DNA of 64,000 nucleotides, taken from contig NZ_JABAIM010000001.1 in NCBI RefSeq assembly GCF_012641365.1, positions 1,488,001 to 1,552,000 of the forward strand, in the 5' to 3' direction. Shown one piece after another: positions 48,951 through 58,412 of the stretch. The DNA is from Leeia aquatica. GTDB lineage: Bacteria > Pseudomonadota > Gammaproteobacteria > Burkholderiales > Leeiaceae. Positions within the stretch are counted from its first letter, which is position 1, and each line of letters starts with the position of its first letter. The position numbers were made by a program, and so were the translations under genes. A model generated the notes under the pieces. That model searched no databases, was not told where the DNA came from, and saw only the letters and a program-made list of their open reading frames with translations.

Positions 48951-49643
48951 TTGCAGCAACTGATCCTTGATCTGGCCCCACCGCCCGCCCCGCGTCTGGA
49001 CAATTTCGTCGGTACCGGCAATCGCGAATTGCTGAGCGCCCTGTCCGCCTGGGCGACGCAGCGCGAGAGCGAGCCTTTCATTTACCTCTGGGGCGAGCCC
49101 GGCAGCGGCAAAACCCATTTGCTGCAGGCAGCGCTGGCAGATGCGCGCGAAATGGGCCACATGGCCTTCCTGCTGCAAAATGACCTGTTGCTGGAAGTAG
49201 AGGCCGCGGCCATTCCAGGGGACGCCCATGTGGCCGTTGATGATGTCAACTGCCTGAACCCGGCGCAACAGATCGCGGTATTTGCCCTGTTCAATCGCCT
49301 CAAGGAAGGCGGGGGATCCATGCTGTCTGCCGGACCGCAGCCGCCGATGCAGCTGGACCTGCGCGATGACCTGACCACCCGCCTGGGCTGGGGGCTCACC
49401 TACCGTGTCAACGCCTTGAGTGACAGCGACAAGACCACGGCGCTGCAACGGCATGCCCGCAACCGTGGCATCGTGCTGGCACCCGAGGTATGTGATTACC
49501 TGCTGCGCCACTATCGGCGCGACCTGCCTTCGCTACTGAACCTGCTGGACCTGCTGGACCGGGAGTCGCTGGCCTTGAAGCGCCCGATCACCCTGCCGCT
49601 GGTCCGTAACCTGCTGCTGGCCTCTGCGCCTTCCCAGCCCTGA
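48951..49643 (+). CDS. hda: DnaA regulatory inactivator Hda
   Basis: Hda binds the sliding clamp and promotes hydrolysis of DnaA-ATP after initiation. The N-terminal QQLILDLAPP matches the clamp-binding peptide (QL-x-LDL). The AAA+ core shows LWGEPGSGKTHLLQAA (Walker A), VAVDDVNCL (Walker B) and DLTTRLGWGLTYRV (sensor/arginine finger region). 230 residues fits. The start codon is TTG. It is embedded between the permease and a HAD phosphatase. Confidence 0.92.
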   Translation: MQQLILDLAPPPAPRLDNFVGTGNRELLSALSAWATQRESEPFIYLWGEPGSGKTHLLQAALADAREMGHMAFLLQNDLLLEVEAAAIPGDAHVAVDDVNCLNPAQQIAVFALFNRLKEGGGSMLSAGPQPPMQLDLRDDLTTRLGWGLTYRVNALSDSDKTTALQRHARNRGIVLAPEVCDYLLRHYRRDLPSLLNLLDLLDRESLALKRPITLPLVRNLLLASAPSQP

Positions 49644-49660
49644 TGCAAGGATGTACTGCC

Positions 49661-50323
49661 ATGAAACTGGTGATGTTCGATCTCGACAATACCCTGCTGG
49701 CCGGTGACAGCGATGTCAGCTGGACCCGCTTCCTGATCGACCAGGGTCTGGTGGACCGTGAGCAATACCACACCGCCAATGAGCGCTTCTATGCGGATTA
49801 CTCGGCGGGCAAACTCGACATGCAGGCCTATCTGGAGTTTGCCCTGGCGCCGCTGACCCGCTTCTCGCTAGAGGAGTTGAACCGGCTGCATCAGCAGTTC
49901 ATGCAAGGCTACATTGAGCCGATGATGACCCCACGCGCGCGCGCCGAAGTCGCCCGCCACAAGGCCGAAGGCGCCATCGTGCTCATCATTACCGCCACCA
50001 ATCGCTTTGTGACGGCCCCGATCGCGGAAGCCTTTGGGGTAGCACACCTGATTGCGACGGAAGCGGAACTGAAGGATGGCCGTTATACCGGCAAATCGTT
50101 TGGTACGCCCTGCTTCCAGGCGGGCAAGATCATCCGACTGGAGCAGTGGCTCGCGGAGCAAGGCAAGCAATGGCAGGATTTCAGCGAGACCTGGTTCTAT
50201 AGCGACTCCCGCAACGACCTGCCCTTGCTGCAAAAGGTCAGCCACCCGGTGGTCGTCAACCCCGATCCGGTGCTGAAAGCCCACGCCGACAACGCCGGCT
50301 GGCCTACCCTGCTCTGGCATTAA
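49661..50323 (+). CDS. HAD-family phosphatase (HAD-IB, SerB/CicA-like)
   Basis: HAD motif I is LVMFDLDNTLLAGDSD, motif II IITATNRFVTAPIA and motif III/IV FYSDSRNDLPLLQKV. This subfamily acts on small phosphomonoesters; CicA and histidinol-phosphatase-like proteins belong here. The start ATG 49661 has AAGGA upstream; the ATG at 49643 overlapping the hda stop is less well supported. It is the last gene of the permease-hda group. Confidence 0.88.
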   Translation: MKLVMFDLDNTLLAGDSDVSWTRFLIDQGLVDREQYHTANERFYADYSAGKLDMQAYLEFALAPLTRFSLEELNRLHQQFMQGYIEPMMTPRARAEVARHKAEGAIVLIITATNRFVTAPIAEAFGVAHLIATEAELKDGRYTGKSFGTPCFQAGKIIRLEQWLAEQGKQWQDFSETWFYSDSRNDLPLLQKVSHPVVVNPDPVLKAHADNAGWPTLLWH

Positions 50324-50328
50324 GCCGC

Positions 50329-50348
50329 GAGGGGCAGCACGGCCCCTC
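50329..50348. terminator. Hairpin between convergent genes
   Basis: GAGGGGC-AGCACG-GCCCCTC gives a 7-bp stem in the 31-nt gap between the HAD phosphatase stop and the stop of the 538-residue gene. No U-tract is visible, so termination is likely but inefficient or factor-assisted. Confidence 0.4.
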
Positions 50349-50354
50349 CCAGCA

Positions 50355-51971
50355 TCAAACCCAGCTGAAGCGGTAACTCTCGTAGTTGCTGCCACGCTCT
50401 TGCAGTGCCTGCAGCTTGAAGCGGCGTACTCCATCGGGCAGCTGCGCTTCCAGCACCCGCTCGACCTGAAACACACCAACCGGTACCATCACGGTCGCCA
50501 GCTGCAACAGCGAAGGCACATCCGGCAAGAACACCGCCGGTTGCGGCTGAATGGTCAGCGACTGTACGCCAGTAGCGGACACCACCGCAGCCGTGGGCTG
50601 CCCCGCCAGCAATTGCACACCCAGCTCAACCTCATTGATGCCAGCCAGCTGCAGACGGCGGACAATCCCCAAGGTATCCGGCACCCGGGCACGCCGGATC
50701 ATCACCAGCTGGTGCTGCAGCCACTGCTGCCCGGTCTGCTCAGCCTGCAACCGCAGGCCACTGGCACTCTCATCCTGCAGTGACCAACCTTCCAGCGGTG
50801 GCAAGTGCAGGGTGTGGTCGCCGCCTTCACGGAAGGTTTCACTGGCCCGCCGCCCAAACAGCTGGAAATCCGCCATACCGCTGGCGCGAATTTCCTTGGT
50901 CTCTTTCGGCAATTCAAACAGACGCCCGCTCAGCTGAGCGTAGATACGCGGCCAGTCACCACCGATTTCCACTTCTTCGATGGCTTGGCGACGCGGAAAC
51001 ACGCGGTCGCCCTTCTCGCTCCACAGCCGGTAGAGCTGGCTGAGCAACTGCACCCCTCCGGCCGCAACCAGATCATCCCCCAGATCCGCCACATCCCAGT
51101 CGCTGCCATCGCGCAGCATCTTGATGCGCTTGGCGAGGCTGGCCACGACCGGGTCACGGTCGATGTAGCGCGGCTGCGCCGCATCATGCAAGGGCAGGCT
51201 GCGTGCCGGCGAACCACCGGCCAAATCAACCTGCAGCGGTGACAACCGCGCCTCCGGAGCCGCAGCCGTCACGTTCAGCTTGAGCGACCAGCGCGACAGC
51301 AAGCCATCCACAAAGCGGTACTGCCGCACCGTCATCTGGCTGGGGTTGGACAACTCCACCATCAGCACATGGCAATAAGCCGCCATCGGGGTGGTATAGG
51401 GCAGCCCTTCCTGCAGCGTGTCCTTCAGCCGCTTGCCCGCCCAGCCACGCGCCTCAATCTCTCGGTAAATCTCATGCAGGGTATGCCAGCCAGACGGAGG
51501 CACTTGGCGGTAGGTGGCATGAAACTCGCTGAACCAGCGGCCCAGGTTATACACGGCGCGCTGACCGGCAAACGGGCCGTACTCCAGCGCGTCCGGGTCG
51601 CCCTGCAAGGCGGCGTGCAGCACCAGCCGGTAGCCCGCCTGCATGGCGCGCCACAGCTCGCATACCAGCTCCCATTGCTGCAGGTGCTCTTCGTGAAACG
51701 GCAAGGGTCGGTTCAGGTATTTCTTGGCCAGCTCCTCCTGCACCATGGCCACTGGCTCACGCAGCATTTCGAGGATTTTCAGCCGCTCGCGCGGCACCAA
51801 CTCACACTCATTCTGCTGGCGCAGCAAGGATAGCAACTGCAATTGCGCCGGGGCCACATTGATCAAGGAGATGCCGGACAGCCACAGCTTGCAGGCCTTG
51901 GCATCCTGTACCGGGCATTCGGGATTGGCCTGCGGCTGGGGCAGCAGGAACTGGGCGTGATAGTGATCCAT
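50355..51971 (-). CDS. Unrecognised 538-residue cytoplasmic protein
   Basis: I cannot name this protein with confidence. It has no signal peptide or membrane helix. The first 250 residues are helical and tryptophan-rich (WELVCELWRAMQAGYRLVL, YNLGRWFSEFHATYRQVPP). The last 150 residues look like beta strands (MIRRARVPDTLGIVRRLQLA, VELGVQLLAGQPTAAVV), reminiscent of PilZ-like barrels that bind cyclic di-GMP; that is inference only. It lies 4 nt downstream of the HIT gene and is probably co-transcribed with it. Confidence 0.55.
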   Translation of the reverse strand: MDHYHAQFLLPQPQANPECPVQDAKACKLWLSGISLINVAPAQLQLLSLLRQQNECELVPRERLKILEMLREPVAMVQEELAKKYLNRPLPFHEEHLQQWELVCELWRAMQAGYRLVLHAALQGDPDALEYGPFAGQRAVYNLGRWFSEFHATYRQVPPSGWHTLHEIYREIEARGWAGKRLKDTLQEGLPYTTPMAAYCHVLMVELSNPSQMTVRQYRFVDGLLSRWSLKLNVTAAAPEARLSPLQVDLAGGSPARSLPLHDAAQPRYIDRDPVVASLAKRIKMLRDGSDWDVADLGDDLVAAGGVQLLSQLYRLWSEKGDRVFPRRQAIEEVEIGGDWPRIYAQLSGRLFELPKETKEIRASGMADFQLFGRRASETFREGGDHTLHLPPLEGWSLQDESASGLRLQAEQTGQQWLQHQLVMIRRARVPDTLGIVRRLQLAGINEVELGVQLLAGQPTAAVVSATGVQSLTIQPQPAVFLPDVPSLLQLATVMVPVGVFQVERVLEAQLPDGVRRFKLQALQERGSNYESYRFSWV

Positions 51972-51975
51972 CGTC

Positions 51976-52416
51976 TCAAGACCCCGGCTGGAGGATCCGT
52001 TGCAATGCGGCCTGCAATCGGCCAGGCAACGTCGGATCGTCCTGTTTTTCAGTCACGCGCACCGCACTGCCCCAGATTGGATTGGGAAAGTGCCGGTCAC
52101 GACGGAAGCGGGGAATCACATGCCAGTGCAGGTGTGGCGTCATGTTGCCCAAGCTGGCCAGGTTGATCTTGTCTGGCTGCAGCACCTCACGCAGCACCTG
52201 CTCGGTGGCAAACACCACGGTCATCAGTTGCTGACGCTCTGGCAGTGGCAGATCGGTCATCTCGGGCAAGTGGCGGTTCAGGATCACCCGGCAGAAGCCC
52301 AAGTAATCTTCATCCTCCACCAGTACCACGCGACAACACGCATCCTGCCACAACACCAGACCACCCGTGGTCTGGCACAGCTCACAGCCTGCGTTGGTGC
52401 TCAGTGTGGCAGACAT
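51976..52416 (-). CDS. HIT-family nucleotide hydrolase
   Basis: The histidine triad HLHWHVIPR is present (His-x-His-x-His), with a preceding CELC motif (GCELCQTTGGL) that may bind zinc. HIT proteins hydrolyse nucleotide-phosphoramidate or related bonds. 146 residues is normal. A good promoter lies directly upstream and the gene appears to lead a two-gene transcript. Confidence 0.9.
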   Translation of the reverse strand: MSATLSTNAGCELCQTTGGLVLWQDACCRVVLVEDEDYLGFCRVILNRHLPEMTDLPLPERQQLMTVVFATEQVLREVLQPDKINLASLGNMTPHLHWHVIPRFRRDRHFPNPIWGSAVRVTEKQDDPTLPGRLQAALQRILQPGS

Positions 52417-52439
52417 GCGACCCCCATTGGTAATGCCGG

Positions 52440-52469
52440 ACTATAATTGACTTGGCATTCACACGTCAA
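52440..52469 (-). promoter_or_regulatory. Sigma-70 promoter for the HIT gene
   Basis: Minus-strand TTGACG (52469-52464) and TATAGT (52445-52440) are separated by 18 bases. The predicted start lies near 52433, giving a leader of about 17 nt to the ATG. Confidence 0.65.
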
Positions 52470-52526
52470 GACAATGGCATACCTGCCTGCCGGTAACCGA
52501 CAAAGGGTTGCCCCTGACCGACAGGC

Positions 52527-55500
52527 TTACAGCAGAATGCGCTCGATTCCGCCTTGCCGGGCTTTCTCCACATACTGGGGCAGCCAATCCTCACCCAGCA
52601 GATGGCGCGCCATCTCCACCACAATATAGTCTGCCGTGGTGCCCGCGTCATCATTATAGCGGGACAAGCCTTGCAGACAGGAGGGGCAGGAGGTCAGTAC
52701 CTTGACGGCGACTTCGGCGTCCCCGGCACGCAACTGTGCGGCATCCCGCCGCATTTCCTCTTCCTTGCGGAAGCGGACCTGGGTGGCAATGTCCGGGCGG
52801 CTGACGGCAAAGGTGCCGGATTCACCACAGCAGCGCGCATTCTGCACCACCGGCACGCCCATCAGTTCGTTGGCGACTTTCAGCGGCGCATGCGTCTTCA
52901 TCGGGCTGTGGCAGGGGTCATGGTACATATACTGCACGCCACTCACGCCCTCCAGCCGCACGCCCTTTTCCAGCAGGTATTCGTGGATGTCCAGCAGGCG
53001 GCAGCCGGGGAAAATCTGCTCGAACTGATACTTCTGCAACTGGTCCATGCAGGTGCCACAGGACACGATCACCGTTTTGATGTCCAGGTAATTCAAGGTA
53101 TTGGCCACCCGGTGGAACAGCACCCGGTTCTCGGTGGTGATGGCGTCGCCCTTGTCCTTGAAGCCCGCGGAGGTCTGCGGATAACCGCAGCACAGATAGC
53201 CGGGTGGCAGCACCGTCTGCGCCCCCACATGGTAGAGCATGGCCTGCGTCGCCAGCCCCACCTGCGAGAACAGCCGCTCGGAGCCACAGCCGGGGAAGTA
53301 GAACACCGCTTCGCTATCATCCGCCGCCCGCGCCGGGTTGCGGATCACCGGCACGATGCTGGGGTCTTCAATGTCCAGCAAGGCCCGCGAGGTTTTCTTC
53401 GGCAGCTTGCCCGGCATCGGCTTGTTGATGAAATGGATCACCTGCGCCTTGACCGTCGGCTTGCCGAGTGAGGCAGGCGGCGTGCTAGTCTGGGTTTTCA
53501 GCAAGCCAAAACGCTTGCCGAGCTGATGCCCCATGCGTTGCAGTCGGTAACCCCAGCCGATCATGCTGCTACGGATCAGCTTGATGGTGGCCGGGTCCTT
53601 CACTGTCAGGAAGGTCATGGCCGCCGCCGTACCGGGGTTGAATTTCTTTTTGCCCTCGGCGCGCAGGAAATTGCGCATCGCCATGCTGACATTGCCAAAG
53701 TCGATCTTCACCGGGCAGGGGTTAGCACACTTGTGGCACACCGTGCAGTGATCCGCCACATCGGAGAGCTCGTCAAAGTGGCGCAGCGACACCCCGCGTC
53801 GGGTCTGTTCTTCGTAGAGGAAAGCTTCGGTCAGCAGCCCGGTGGCCAGAATCTTGTTGCGCGGTGAGTAGAGTAGGTTGGCGCGCGGTACGTGGGTGGC
53901 ACACACCGGCTTGCACTTGCCGCAACGCAGGCAGTCTTTCACCATGTCGGAAATGCCGCCAATCTCACTCTGCTCCAGAATCAGCGACTCCGCCCCCAGC
54001 AGGTTGAAGGAGGGCGTATAGGCATTGCGCAGATCGGCCCCCGGCAGCAGCTTGCCCTTGTTGAAGTGGCCATGGGGGTCGATGCGTTGCTTGTAGTCGA
54101 CAAAGGGCTGCAGCTCTTCCGCGCGCAGGAATTCCAGCTTGGTGATGCCAATGCCGTGCTCGCCGGAAATCACCCCGCCGAGGTCGCGCGCCAGCGCCAT
54201 GATGCGTGCCACCGCCTGATGCGCAGTCTGCAGCATGGCGTAGTTGTCCGAGTTCACCGGGATATTGGTATGCACATTGCCATCACCGGCATGCATGTGC
54301 AGTGCCACGAACACCCGGCCGCGCAGCACCTGCTGGTGCAGGCGCTCCACTGCGGCCATCACCGGCGCATCGGTGCGCCCGGCAAACAGGCCTTGCAGAT
54401 CCGCCAGCAGCTCCTGCTTCCAGCTCACGCGCAGGATGGAATCGCGCAAGGCGTGGAACACGCTCTGCGGCATTTCATCCGCTTCGGGCTGCCGTTCCAG
54501 CGGCGCATCCGGCCAGCGAGCACGGTACAGCTCGAAAGCGACGTCCAGATGGTCCAGCTGCCACTGCCAGCGTTGGGCGACGGCATCAATCTGCGCCAAG
54601 GCGGCATCACGGCGGTCACCAATCAGCTCTTCATGGCTGAGCTGGGCATCGCCCTCGTCCAGCGGCAGATTGCCGCTGTGGAAGAACTCTGCCAACCTGG
54701 CCAGCAGCTCCAGCTTGTTACGGATCGACAGCTCGATATTGATGCGCTCGATCCCGTCCGAATAGTCGCCCAGCCGGTGCAGCGGAATCACCACGTCTTC
54801 GTTGATCTTGAAGGCATTGGTATGGCGGGCAATGGCCGCAGTGCGGGCGCGGTCCAGCCAGAATTTCTTGCGGGTTTCCGCGCTCACTGCAATGAAACCC
54901 TCGCCGCCACGCGCGTTGGCCAGCCGCACCACCTGCGAGCAGGCTTCGCTGACCGCAATTTCATCGTCCGACACCAGATCCGCCAGCAACACCATCTTCG
55001 GGCGACCCCGGCTCTTGGCCTTGGTGGCATAGCCCACCGCCCGCACATAGCGCCAGTCCAGATGCTCCAGACCGGCCAACTGCACCAGCGGGTGCTGGTC
55101 CAGGTAATCCTTGATCTCGACAATGGCCGGGGTGGCGCGGCTCACCTCGCCAAAAAACTCCAGACAGACGGTGCGCACATGACTGGGCATGCGGTGAAGG
55201 ATGAAGCGGGCGGCGGTAATCAGGCCATCGCAGCCTTCCTTCTGCACGCCGGGCAGCCCGGCGAGGAATTTGTCGGTCACATCTTTACCGAGCCCCACCT
55301 TGCGGAAGGCGGCACCCGGAATTGTCAGCACCTCTTCGGAGGCAACAGTACGGTCGTCGTCGGCAAAGCGGATGATACGGAAACGCGCCAGCGCCGCATC
55401 ATGAATCTTGCCGCGGTTATGGTCCAGCCGGGTCACTTCCATCCAGCGACCATTCACGTCCACCATGCGCCACCAGGCAAGGTTATCCAGCGCGGTACCC

Positions 55501-56378
55501 CACAGCACCGCCTTCTTGCCACCCGCGTTCATGGCAACATTGCCGCCGATACAGGAAGCGTCGATCGAGGTCGGGTCCACCGCAAACACCAGCCCGCTGG
55601 CGTCTGCGGCGTCGGCCACCCGGCGGGTCACCACCCCGGCACCGGCACGGATGGTGGCGGTCGGGCTATCGTGGCCCGGCAGCACCAGCGGTTCGACCTG
55701 GCCCAGCACGTCCAGCTTTTCAGTGTTGATCACCGCGCTCAGCCGGGTCAGCGGCACGGCACCACCGGTGTAGCCGGTACCGCCGCCGCGCGGGATGATG
55801 GTCAATCCCAGCTCGATACAGGCGCGCACCAGCGGAGCCACTTCGTCTTCGCTATCCGGCGTCAGCACCACAAAGGGGTACTCCACCCGCCAGTCGGTGG
55901 CATCCGTGACATGGGATACCCGTGCCAGACCGTCAAAGCAGATGCTGTCGCGCCGGGTCAGCCCGGACAGGCGACGCAGGATGCGCTTGCGCAGCGCCTT
56001 GGTTTCCGCAAAGCCATCGGCAAAGCGCTTCACCGCCTCGCGCGCAGCCGCCAGCATCTGGCCAACGCGTGCCTGCTGCTCGCCCTCGCCCTCACTTTTG
56101 CGCTTCTCGATCTCGTTCAACCGATGGTAGAGCGCCTCGATCAGGGCTTGCTGACGCTTGGGGTTGTCCAGCAGATCGTCTTGCAGGTAGGGGTTACGCT
56201 CTACGACCCAGATATCCCCCAGCACCTCGAACAGCATGCGGGCAGAGCGACCGGTCTTGCGCTCCTGGCGCAGGCTTTCCAGCATGTGCCACATCGGCTC
56301 ACCCAGCAGACGACTGACGATTTCATGGTCGGAAAACGAGGTGTAGTTGTAGGGAATTTCGCGCAAGCGTGCGGTCAT
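52527..56378 (-). CDS. Large FAD/Fe-S oxidoreductase (DUF3683, D-lactate dehydrogenase/glycolate-oxidase type)
   Basis: The 1283-residue protein combines parts often split over two or three genes. An N-terminal DUF3683-like region (about 1-150) precedes a PP-loop FAD domain ([20 protein letters not shown]) and the FAD-oxidase C-terminal domain ([26 protein letters not shown]). Two 4Fe-4S motifs follow, [11 protein letters not shown] near 820 and [11 protein letters not shown] near 882, and two CCG domains, near 1062 (YLCCGYPQ) and 1181 (ARCCGESG). The likely reaction is oxidation of a D-2-hydroxy acid with electrons passed to quinone. The substrate is not deducible. Confidence 0.88.
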   Translation of the reverse strand: MTARLREIPYNYTSFSDHEIVSRLLGEPMWHMLESLRQERKTGRSARMLFEVLGDIWVVERNPYLQDDLLDNPKRQQALIEALYHRLNEIEKRKSEGEGEQQARVGQMLAAAREAVKRFADGFAETKALRKRILRRLSGLTRRDSICFDGLARVSHVTDATDWRVEYPFVVLTPDSEDEVAPLVRACIELGLTIIPRGGGTGYTGGAVPLTRLSAVINTEKLDVLGQVEPLVLPGHDSPTATIRAGAGVVTRRVADAADASGLVFAVDPTSIDASCIGGNVAMNAGGKKAVLWGTALDNLAWWRMVDVNGRWMEVTRLDHNRGKIHDAALARFRIIRFADDDRTVASEEVLTIPGAAFRKVGLGKDVTDKFLAGLPGVQKEGCDGLITAARFILHRMPSHVRTVCLEFFGEVSRATPAIVEIKDYLDQHPLVQLAGLEHLDWRYVRAVGYATKAKSRGRPKMVLLADLVSDDEIAVSEACSQVVRLANARGGEGFIAVSAETRKKFWLDRARTAAIARHTNAFKINEDVVIPLHRLGDYSDGIERINIELSIRNKLELLARLAEFFHSGNLPLDEGDAQLSHEELIGDRRDAALAQIDAVAQRWQWQLDHLDVAFELYRARWPDAPLERQPEADEMPQSVFHALRDSILRVSWKQELLADLQGLFAGRTDAPVMAAVERLHQQVLRGRVFVALHMHAGDGNVHTNIPVNSDNYAMLQTAHQAVARIMALARDLGGVISGEHGIGITKLEFLRAEELQPFVDYKQRIDPHGHFNKGKLLPGADLRNAYTPSFNLLGAESLILEQSEIGGISDMVKDCLRCGKCKPVCATHVPRANLLYSPRNKILATGLLTEAFLYEEQTRRGVSLRHFDELSDVADHCTVCHKCANPCPVKIDFGNVSMAMRNFLRAEGKKKFNPGTAAAMTFLTVKDPATIKLIRSSMIGWGYRLQRMGHQLGKRFGLLKTQTSTPPASLGKPTVKAQVIHFINKPMPGKLPKKTSRALLDIEDPSIVPVIRNPARAADDSEAVFYFPGCGSERLFSQVGLATQAMLYHVGAQTVLPPGYLCCGYPQTSAGFKDKGDAITTENRVLFHRVANTLNYLDIKTVIVSCGTCMDQLQKYQFEQIFPGCRLLDIHEYLLEKGVRLEGVSGVQYMYHDPCHSPMKTHAPLKVANELMGVPVVQNARCCGESGTFAVSRPDIATQVRFRKEEEMRRDAAQLRAGDAEVAVKVLTSCPSCLQGLSRYNDDAGTTADYIVVEMARHLLGEDWLPQYVEKARQGGIERILL

Positions 56379-56403
56379 GACGGCGTACCGGGGGCGGATT
56401 TAG

Positions 56404-56436
56404 AATATTAATAGTCGTATTTTGCAACTTAATATT
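56404..56436. promoter_or_regulatory. AT-rich inverted repeat ahead of the 1283-residue oxidoreductase gene
   Basis: AATATTAA (56404-56411) and TTAATATT (56429-56436) are exact inverted copies with a 17-nt gap, 25 nt upstream of the oxidoreductase ATG. Each arm is itself close to palindromic. The spacing suggests two operator half-sites on one promoter face. The regulator is unknown. Confidence 0.5.
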
Positions 56437-56508
56437 AACTTTGCCTAGCCTTGACAAGCGTCAAAAGCTGCGCTGCAACAAAGAAAAATCACCCTGTATT
56501 TCATAGGG

Positions 56509-56934
56509 TTATAAGCTCATAACCCAATCCAGCAACCACAGTAGCACCGCATAGCGCGCGGCCTTGCCCAACAGCATCCACAGCATGCAGGGCAGCCACG
56601 GCAGGCGCAGCCAGCCCGCTGCCAGGCACAGGCCATCCCCCACCAGCGGCACCCAGGAGAACAGCAGGCTGGCTGGCCCCAGCCGCTGCAACCGTTGCTG
56701 CCAGCGCCCCATGGCGGGTGGCGGCGCGCGGCGCCCCAGCCACAGCGAAGTCATGCCGCCCAGGGTATTGCCGAGACTGGCCAGCAGCCAGGCGGTCCCT
56801 GCCCAGTCCGGCCAGTGCTTGACCAGCGCCAGCAACACCACTTCCGAGCTGCCCGGCAGCAGGGTGGCGGACAGGAAACTGCTGCCAAACAGCCCTGCCA
56901 GCGCCCAGACCAAAGGACTCAAGCCATCCGCCAC
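56509..56934 (-). CDS. YqaA-like inner-membrane protein (DedA/SNARE-associated relative)
   Basis: This 141-residue hydrophobic protein has about four helices. FLSATLLPGSSEVVLLALV and NTLGGMTSLWLGR match the VTT/SNARE-associated domain of the small YqaA group. DedA-superfamily members are linked to lipid or undecaprenyl phosphate recycling; this member's substrate is unknown. It follows the peroxiredoxin gene on the same strand but is separated from it by a strong terminator. Confidence 0.85.
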   Translation of the reverse strand: MADGLSPLVWALAGLFGSSFLSATLLPGSSEVVLLALVKHWPDWAGTAWLLASLGNTLGGMTSLWLGRRAPPPAMGRWQQRLQRLGPASLLFSWVPLVGDGLCLAAGWLRLPWLPCMLWMLLGKAARYAVLLWLLDWVMSL

Positions 56935-56958
56935 AACATCTCCTTACTGTCGCAGCCC

Positions 56959-56990
56959 AAAAAAAACGGCGCACAAACGTGCGCCGTTTT
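56959..56990 (-). terminator. Intrinsic terminator of the peroxiredoxin gene
   Basis: Minus-strand AAAACGGCGCAC-GTTT-GTGCGCCGTTTT is a 12-bp stem followed by four more T, giving a run of eight T at its 3' end. It lies 20 nt past the peroxiredoxin stop. Confidence 0.92.
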
Positions 56991-57009
56991 CCCAGGTACG
57001 TGCCTCGGC

Positions 57010-57615
57010 TTACAGCTTGTCCGCATTGCTGGACAGGTAAGACGCCACGCCTTGCGGGTTGGCTTGCATGCCGGTGTCGCCCTTGTTCCAGCCTGCCGGG
57101 CACACTTCACCGTGCTCGTCGGTGAACTGTACGGCGTCGACCAGACGCAGGATTTCATCCACGCTGCGGCCGATCGGCAGGTCGTTCACCAGTGCCACGC
57201 GCACGGCGCCGGTCTTGTCGATCACGAAGGTACCACGGTAGGCGACGGTGCCGTCCGGGGTTTCCACACCGTAGGCCTTGGCGATGCTGTGTGCCATATC
57301 AGCGGCCAGGGTGTACTTGACCGGGCCGATACCACCCTGGTTGATCGGGGTGTTGCGCCAGGCGTTGTGGGTGAAGTGGGAGTCGATGGACACGCCCACC
57401 ACTTCCACGCCACGGGCCTTGAACTGCTCCATGCGATGATCGAAGGCGATCAGCTCGGACGGGCAGACGAAGGTGAAATCCAGCGGGTAGAAGAACAGCA
57501 CGGCGTACTTGCCGGCGATGGTTTGCGAGAAGCTGAAGTTCTCAACGATCTCGCCATTGCCCAGTACGGCGGGAACGGTAAAGTCTGGGGCCTTGTGGCC
57601 AACGAGTGTGCTCAT
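57010..57615 (-). CDS. Typical 2-Cys peroxiredoxin (AhpC/Prx1 type)
   Basis: It reduces hydrogen peroxide and organic peroxides. The peroxidatic Cys lies in FYPLDFTFVCPSELIAF and the resolving Cys in HGEVCPAGW, so it is a Prx1/AhpC-like enzyme. No ahpF is next to it, so thioredoxin may be the reductant. I start at MSTLVGHKAPDF (57615), where GGAGA precedes at good spacing. A candidate OxyR site lies about 160-195 nt upstream. The protein ends in NADKL, near the family length of about 200. Confidence 0.95.
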   Translation of the reverse strand: MSTLVGHKAPDFTVPAVLGNGEIVENFSFSQTIAGKYAVLFFYPLDFTFVCPSELIAFDHRMEQFKARGVEVVGVSIDSHFTHNAWRNTPINQGGIGPVKYTLAADMAHSIAKAYGVETPDGTVAYRGTFVIDKTGAVRVALVNDLPIGRSVDEILRLVDAVQFTDEHGEVCPAGWNKGDTGMQANPQGVASYLSSNADKL

Positions 57616-57771
57616 GGTGTTCTCCAATCAGTCAACTAGCAGAAAGGCGGTGGCAGCCCAGCGGACAAGCCGCAATCAGACTACCGCCGTCGTGTGACAG
57701 TTCGCATCATGCCCCGCAAGCGGGGAGTGCCGATGTGGCGACAAGGATAACCAGCTACGCCGCTTTGCTCA

Positions 57772-57808
57772 ATCGGGAATGGCTATCAGTGCGATAGCCC
57801 TGCCCTAT
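57772..57808 (-). promoter_or_regulatory. OxyR binding site upstream of the peroxiredoxin gene
   Basis: On the minus strand the tetrads are ATAG, CTAT, ATAG and CGAT, each separated by exactly 7 nt. The OxyR consensus is ATAG-N7-CTAT-N7-ATAG-N7-CTAT, so 15 of 16 defined bases match. Plus-strand tetrads are at 57772-57775, 57783-57786, 57794-57797 and 57805-57808. The site lies between rppH and the peroxiredoxin gene. Confidence 0.8.
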
Positions 57809-57821
57809 CAGTCAGGGGCGT

Positions 57822-58334
57822 TCACTGCCCGCCCAGGCGCGCGGCCTCCACCCGGCGCTGCACATGCGCCAGAAAACGGGCCAGCTCGTTGAGCGCACGT
57901 TCGTAGACATCCCGTTTGAACTCAATGACACTGTCCACCGGGTCCCAGTAGTCACTCCAGCGCCAGGCATCAAACTCAGGGTGGGTGCTGGCGCGCAAGG
58001 ACACGTCGCAATCGCGCCCGGTCAGCCGCAACAGGAACCAGATCTGCTTCTGTCCCTTGTAGCTGCCGCGCCATTCGCGGCGCACCCAGTGGGTCGGCAC
58101 TTCATAGCGCAGCCAGTCACGCGTGCGCCCAAGGATCTGTACATGACAGGCCTTGAGCCCGACCTCTTCTTCCAGCTCGCGGTACATCGCCTGCTCGGGG
58201 GTCTCCCCGTGCTTGATGCCACCTTGCGGGAACTGCCAGGAGTGTTCCCGGATCCGTTTGCCCCAAAAGACCTGATTTTTGTGATTACACAGAATAATGC
58301 CGACATTGGGGCGATAACCGTCGCGATCAAGCAT
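57822..58334 (-). CDS. rppH: RNA pyrophosphohydrolase (Nudix)
   Basis: RppH removes pyrophosphate from mRNA 5' ends and so starts RNase E-dependent decay. The N-terminus [20 protein letters not shown] is characteristic, and the Nudix box runs from [20 protein letters not shown] to VGL. I start at ATG 58334, matching the E. coli start; a frame five codons longer is open. About 170 residues is normal. Confidence 0.95.
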   Translation of the reverse strand: MLDRDGYRPNVGIILCNHKNQVFWGKRIREHSWQFPQGGIKHGETPEQAMYRELEEEVGLKACHVQILGRTRDWLRYEVPTHWVRREWRGSYKGQKQIWFLLRLTGRDCDVSLRASTHPEFDAWRWSDYWDPVDSVIEFKRDVYERALNELARFLAHVQRRVEAARLGGQ

Positions 58335-58412
58335 CGTTATCACCTGCAAGAAACTATTGAACTGGCTTCATTTTTTCACATTTCAGGCAGATTGAACAGG
58401 TCGGCACCGGGT

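Noticed and set aside
53892-56411. Open plus-strand frame of 839 codons opposite the FAD/Fe-S oxidoreductase
   Set aside because: It is the antisense shadow of a long GC-rich gene. Its translation is rich in His, Gln and Arg with no recognisable motif, while the minus strand shows clear domains throughout.
57712-57725. CCCCGC-AA-GCGGGG hairpin as terminator of rppH
   Set aside because: It lies about 100 nt past the rppH stop without a U-tract, and downstream of the OxyR site. It fits better as a leader hairpin of the peroxiredoxin transcript.
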